Assembly (NCBI RefSeq): GCF_004117915.1 | Contig: NZ_RSTD01000002.1 | Location: 62,001 to 126,000 of the forward strand | Source of the DNA: Companilactobacillus metriopterae | GTDB taxonomy: Bacteria > Bacillota > Bacilli > Lactobacillales > Lactobacillaceae | Reading direction: 5' to 3' | DNA: 64,000 nt | Shown here: positions 59,389-64,000 of the stretch, one piece after another | How the letters are laid out: every line of letters begins with the position of its first letter | Position numbering within the stretch: position 1 is the first letter of the stretch | Notes under the pieces: generated by a model | Database searches by the model: none | Told to the model about the DNA's origin: nothing | Seen by the model: only the letters and a program-made list of their open reading frames with translations | Program-made: the position numbers and the translations under genes

Positions 59389-61857
59389 TTAATGAACTTC
59401 TGTTTTTTCTTTTCCAACAACTGATATTTTAATCTTACCTTTTGTTGAACCAACTTTAATTGTATCTCCAGGTTTTGCTTGATTAGTTAATAATAATTCA
59501 CTAACTGGATCTTCTATCTCTCTTTGGATAGTTCTTCTCATTGGACGTGCGCCATATTCTGGTTCATAGCCATCCTTTGATAGATCCGCATATGCAGAAG
59601 AAGAAATTTCCAATTTAATTGAAAGATCTGCAAGTCTTTGTTTAACACTAGTACTCATAATCTTAGCAATTTCTTTCAACTGATCTTGTGTTAGTGATTT
59701 GAAGATAATTGTTTCATCAATACGATTCAAAAATTCAGGTCTAAAGAATCTCTTCAACTCTGCGTTAATACGTGATTGCATTTCTGCATAATCAGTTTTA
59801 GCATCTTTAGCACCAAATCCAACAGACTTATCTTCTTCCAATTGACGAGCACCTAAGTTGGAAGTCATGATGATAATTGAATTTCTAAAATCAACTTTTC
59901 TTCCCTTAGAGTCTGTCAGTACTCCATCATCTAGAACTTGTAGTAAGACATTGAAGACATCTGGATGAGCTTTTTCTACTTCATCCAATAGAATTACAGA
60001 ATAAGGATTATTCTTAATTTTTTCTGTTAATTGTCCACCTTCATCGTAGCCAATATAGCCTGGAGCAGAACCAATCAATTTAGAAGTACTTACAGAATCC
60101 ATATATTCTGACATATCAATTCTGACCATATTGTCTTCTGATCCAAACATCAATTCAGCAATAGATTTAGCTAATTCAGTCTTACCAACACCTGTAGGTC
60201 CTAAGAATAGGAATGATCCTATCGGACGACTTGGATCTTTCAATCCACTTCTTGCTCTTCTAATTGAACGAGAAATAGCATTAATAGCGTCATCTTGTCC
60301 AACAACTCTCTTATGTAAATCTTTTTCTAAATTAAGAAGACGATCGCTTTCTTTTTTAGTAATTTGATTTACAGGAACGCCTGTCCACTGTGAAATAACA
60401 GAAGCAATATCATCACCAGTTACCACCGGTTTCTTTGTAGCTTTAGTTGTCTTAGAAGCACTTAAACTATCTATACGTTTTTGCAAATCTTGTTCATCTT
60501 CACGTATTTTTGCTGCTTCTTGGAAATCTTGCTCTGATATAGCATGATTTTTATTGTTAATAAGCGATGATAGCTCTTCATTAAGTTCATCTAATTTAGA
60601 CATAGATGAAGTGTTTTCTATCTTAACTTTTGCTGATGCTTCGTCAATTAAGTCGATTGCTTTATCTGGCAAGAAACGATTGGTCAAATAACGATCTGAC
60701 ATGGTAACTGCAGCATCTAATGCATCATCGGAAATTGATAGTCCATGATGTTGTTCATAGCGTGGACGTAAACCATCTAAAATCTGTCTAGTCTCTTGAG
60801 TTGATGGTTCTTCTATCATTACTCTGGCAAATCTACGTTCAAGTGCAGCGTCTTTTTCAATATACTTTTGATATTCATCAAGAGTTGTAGCACCAATCAT
60901 TTGCAACTCACCACGAGCCAATGCTGGTTTTAGGATGTTAGAAGCATCAATAGCACCTTCTGCACCACCAGCACCAATCAAAGTATGTAATTCATCAATA
61001 AATAAAATAACATTTTGATCTTGATAAATTTCTTCGATAACTTTCTTCAAACGGTCTTCAAACTCACCACGGTACTTAGTTCCCGCAACAAGTGAACCCA
61101 TATCAAGCATCATGATTCGCTTATTCTGTAGATCTTGCGGAACTTCTTTAGATACAATAGCCTGTGCTAATCCTTCAGCAATAGCTGTTTTACCAACACC
61201 AGGTTCACCAACTAAAACAGGGTTGTTCTTTGTACGTCGGCTTAAAATCTGAATAGTACGTTCAACTTCTTTGTGACGACCAATTACAGGATCCACTAAG
61301 TTTTCTCTAGCAGATTCTGTGATATCCCTTGCCAAAGAATCAAGAGTTGGTGTTCCTTCTGAAGTCTTCTTCTTGGCAGCAAGTGCCATGTTACGACGGT
61401 TTGTCTTGCCGTTTAGTCCCATCTTATTAAGAAGTAATTCTTTAGTCTTAGTCAAACTTAGTCCAAGGTTACTCAAAATACGATTTGCCAGATTGTTAGA
61501 ATCATCTAAGATAGCCATCAAAATATGTTCTGAACCAACACGGTTAGAATTATATTGTCCTGATAATTCTTCTGCCATAGTCAAAATCTTTTGACCCTTT
61601 GGAGAATATGGTAAATAAATATTCTGTGGTGCACTTAATGAAGTATCTCCATATCCTGTTAGATGTTCGATTTCTTCCTCAACATCTTTTGTACTAATTG
61701 ATAAATCTCTTAACGTAATTCCGGCAATACCATCATTCTCCATAGTCAATCCAAGTAAAATATGTTCTGAACCAACCGCATTATGATGGAAAGACTTTGC
61801 CTGATCTTGAGCGAGAATTAATGCATTTTTTGCGCTCTCTGTAAAAGCCTTTTCCAT
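59389..61857 (-). CDS. clpC: ATP-dependent Clp protease ATP-binding subunit ClpC
   Basis: An 822-residue Hsp100 unfoldase that feeds substrates to ClpP. The double N-domain repeat covers about 1-140, D1 has Walker A GEPGVGKT near 205, a coiled middle domain with a UVR-like segment lies near 400-450, and D2 has GPTGVGKT near 540. The ATG at 61857 has GAGGTG about six bases upstream. In many Bacilli clpC is preceded by ctsR and mcsAB; here it is preceded directly by tRNA genes and only the clpC-rpoB order is kept. Confidence 0.95.
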   Translation of the reverse strand: MEKAFTESAKNALILAQDQAKSFHHNAVGSEHILLGLTMENDGIAGITLRDLSISTKDVEEEIEHLTGYGDTSLSAPQNIYLPYSPKGQKILTMAEELSGQYNSNRVGSEHILMAILDDSNNLANRILSNLGLSLTKTKELLLNKMGLNGKTNRRNMALAAKKKTSEGTPTLDSLARDITESARENLVDPVIGRHKEVERTIQILSRRTKNNPVLVGEPGVGKTAIAEGLAQAIVSKEVPQDLQNKRIMMLDMGSLVAGTKYRGEFEDRLKKVIEEIYQDQNVILFIDELHTLIGAGGAEGAIDASNILKPALARGELQMIGATTLDEYQKYIEKDAALERRFARVMIEEPSTQETRQILDGLRPRYEQHHGLSISDDALDAAVTMSDRYLTNRFLPDKAIDLIDEASAKVKIENTSSMSKLDELNEELSSLINNKNHAISEQDFQEAAKIREDEQDLQKRIDSLSASKTTKATKKPVVTGDDIASVISQWTGVPVNQITKKESDRLLNLEKDLHKRVVGQDDAINAISRSIRRARSGLKDPSRPIGSFLFLGPTGVGKTELAKSIAELMFGSEDNMVRIDMSEYMDSVSTSKLIGSAPGYIGYDEGGQLTEKIKNNPYSVILLDEVEKAHPDVFNVLLQVLDDGVLTDSKGRKVDFRNSIIIMTSNLGARQLEEDKSVGFGAKDAKTDYAEMQSRINAELKRFFRPEFLNRIDETIIFKSLTQDQLKEIAKIMSTSVKQRLADLSIKLEISSSAYADLSKDGYEPEYGARPMRRTIQREIEDPVSELLLTNQAKPGDTIKVGSTKGKIKISVVGKEKTEVH

Positions 61858-61892
61858 TGAGAACACCTCATTTCATTCATGTATGTCTTGCT

Positions 61893-61920
61893 AGTATAAA
61901 ACTGTTTTCAAAAATTGCAA
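61893..61920 (-). promoter_or_regulatory. Probable clpC promoter
   Basis: TTGCAA (61915-61920) and TATACT (61893-61898) on the minus strand, 16 bases apart. No GGTCAAA-type heptad repeats (CtsR box) or CIRCE element is visible around it. Confidence 0.5.
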
Positions 61921-62004
61921 GTCATTAATCTATACTAATTATTATACCGCACTGAAGTTAATAAGATCTTTACTTAGCTCATTGCATTTGTATAATAATT
62001 CATC

Positions 62005-62041
62005 AAAAAAAGAACAACCAGTATATACTGGTTGTTCTTTT
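62005..62041 (-). terminator. Terminator after the tRNA cluster
   Basis: A nearly perfect palindrome (AAGAACAACCAGTATA with its complement) followed leftward by seven Ts, eight bases after the tRNA-Gly gene. Confidence 0.92.
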
Positions 62042-62048
62042 TCAATGA

Positions 62049-62120
62049 AGCGGAAGACGAGATTCGAACTCGCGACCCCCACCATGGCAAGGTGATGTTC
62101 TACCACTGAACTACTTCCGC
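62049..62120 (-). tRNA. tRNA-Gly (GCC anticodon)
   Basis: A complete cloverleaf: acceptor GCGGAAG/CTTCCGC, D arm with AGTGGTA, anticodon loop TTGCCAT, T arm with GTTCGAATC. Discriminator T; CCA is not encoded. Last of four tRNA genes read leftward. Confidence 0.95.
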
Positions 62121-62127
62121 AAATGAA

Positions 62128-62200
62128 TGCCGACTAGAGGATTCGAACCTCCGACCCCCTGTTTACAAGACAGGTGCTCTGCCAACTGAGCTAAGTCGGC
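62128..62200 (-). tRNA. tRNA-Thr (TGT anticodon)
   Basis: Acceptor GCCGACT/AGTCGGC, D loop AGTTGGCA, anticodon arm CCTGT-CTTGTAA-ACAGG, T loop TTCGAAT. Discriminator A; CCA not encoded. Confidence 0.95.
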
Positions 62201-62228
62201 TTAACACTAATTAGTTTAACGTTAAGAA

Positions 62229-62311
62229 TACGGGTGAAAGGACTTGAACCTTCACGTCCACTGGACACTAGAACCTAAATCTAGCGCGTCTGCCAATTCC
62301 GCCACACCCGC
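62229..62311 (-). tRNA. tRNA-Leu (TAG anticodon)
   Basis: A class II tRNA with a long variable arm (GTGTCCAGTGGACGT region) as expected for leucine. Anticodon arm CTAGA-TTTAGGT-TCTAG; acceptor GCGGGTG/CACCCGT with a terminal G-T pair. CCA not encoded. Confidence 0.95.
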
Positions 62312-62352
62312 AAAACCATAAATAATATAACCATCGGTAGAAAAACTACCAA

Positions 62353-62425
62353 TGGAGGATACAGGGATCGAACCTGTGACCTCCTGCTTGTAAGGCAGAT
62401 GCTCTCCCAGCTGAGCTAATCCTCC
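62353..62425 (-). tRNA. tRNA-Val (TAC anticodon)
   Basis: Acceptor GGAGGAT/ATCCTCC, anticodon arm TCTGC-CTTACAA-GCAGG (one non-canonical pair at most), T loop TTCGATC. Discriminator A; CCA not encoded. First gene of the cluster after the promoter. Confidence 0.95.
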
Positions 62426-62445
62426 ATGTTTGAAACAACTATATT

Positions 62446-62475
62446 ATTATACCCAAGGCAAATAAAAAAAGTCAA
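62446..62475 (-). promoter_or_regulatory. Promoter of the tRNA cluster
   Basis: A perfect TATAAT (62446-62451) preceded after 18 bases by TTGACT (62470-62475) on the minus strand. The -35 lies in the descending arm of the lysS terminator. Confidence 0.65.
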
Positions 62476-62493
62476 CGTTTCCGTTGACTTTTT
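62466..62493 (-). terminator. Terminator after lysS
   Basis: AAAGTCAACG pairs with CGTTGACTTT around a GAAA-type loop and runs into Ts, adjacent to the lysS stop codon. Confidence 0.9.

Positions 62494-64000
<1,507 letters not shown>

Overview
This window is a chromosomal segment of an AT-rich Gram-positive bacterium of the Lactobacillaceae. The evidence is the lactic-acid-bacterial peptidase set (PepC, PepX), a Kup potassium transporter, an EcfA1-EcfA2-EcfT module beside the alpha operon, a lactate oxidase, a trehalose PTS operon, and the Bacilli-type order clpC-rpoB-rpoC / rpsL-rpsG-fusA / S10-spc-alpha. A Companilactobacillus-like species would fit, but I cannot fix the genus without a search.

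Layout. 1-7036 (minus strand): rpmG (cut by the window edge), a SigH/ComX-like sigma factor, rlmB, mrnC, cysS, gltX, radA and a dUTPase gene. 7145-14669 (plus strand): an acetyltransferase, rpiA, pepC, pepX, kup and an orphan arsC. 14712-19978 (minus): an ABC exporter with its MarR regulator (promoter and paired palindromic operators visible), a YfcC-type carrier and a lactate oxidase. 20181-23434 is an accessory island: two unrecognised genes in tandem (the second broken by a one-base frameshift), a decayed second copy of the rpsI 3' end with its terminator, and the C-terminal fragment of an MFS drug exporter abutting the terminator of the intact rpsI. 23490-41534 is the dense ribosomal-protein block rpsI-rplM, truA, ecfT-ecfA2-ecfA1, then rplQ back to rpsJ. 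41816-44897 is the str operon. 45145-51756 is an insertion of a prepilin peptidase gene and a trehalose operon (treR, treP, treC, EIIA, GDSL esterase, alpha/beta hydrolase) between rpsL and rpoC. 51795-61857 holds rpoC, rpoB and clpC; 62049-62425 four tRNA genes; 62494-64000 lysS, running off the window.

Working together. Most of the window is the translation and transcription machinery, with candidate leader RNAs ahead of rplM, rpsJ and rpsL. Five core genes (rpsI, infA, rpsQ, rpoC, rpoB) appear to start with TTG when judged by Shine-Dalgarno position. The trehalose genes form one operon whose promoter carries a palindromic operator in its spacer and a cre-like site just downstream. SigH/ComX and the prepilin peptidase point to a competence apparatus encoded partly elsewhere.

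The most unusual part is the island next to rpsI. A direct repeat of the rpsI 3' end brackets an MFS remnant, as expected if an element integrated at the end of rpsI and later decayed. The adjacent two-gene module is the best candidate for an undescribed system, though its downstream gene is broken in this sequence.
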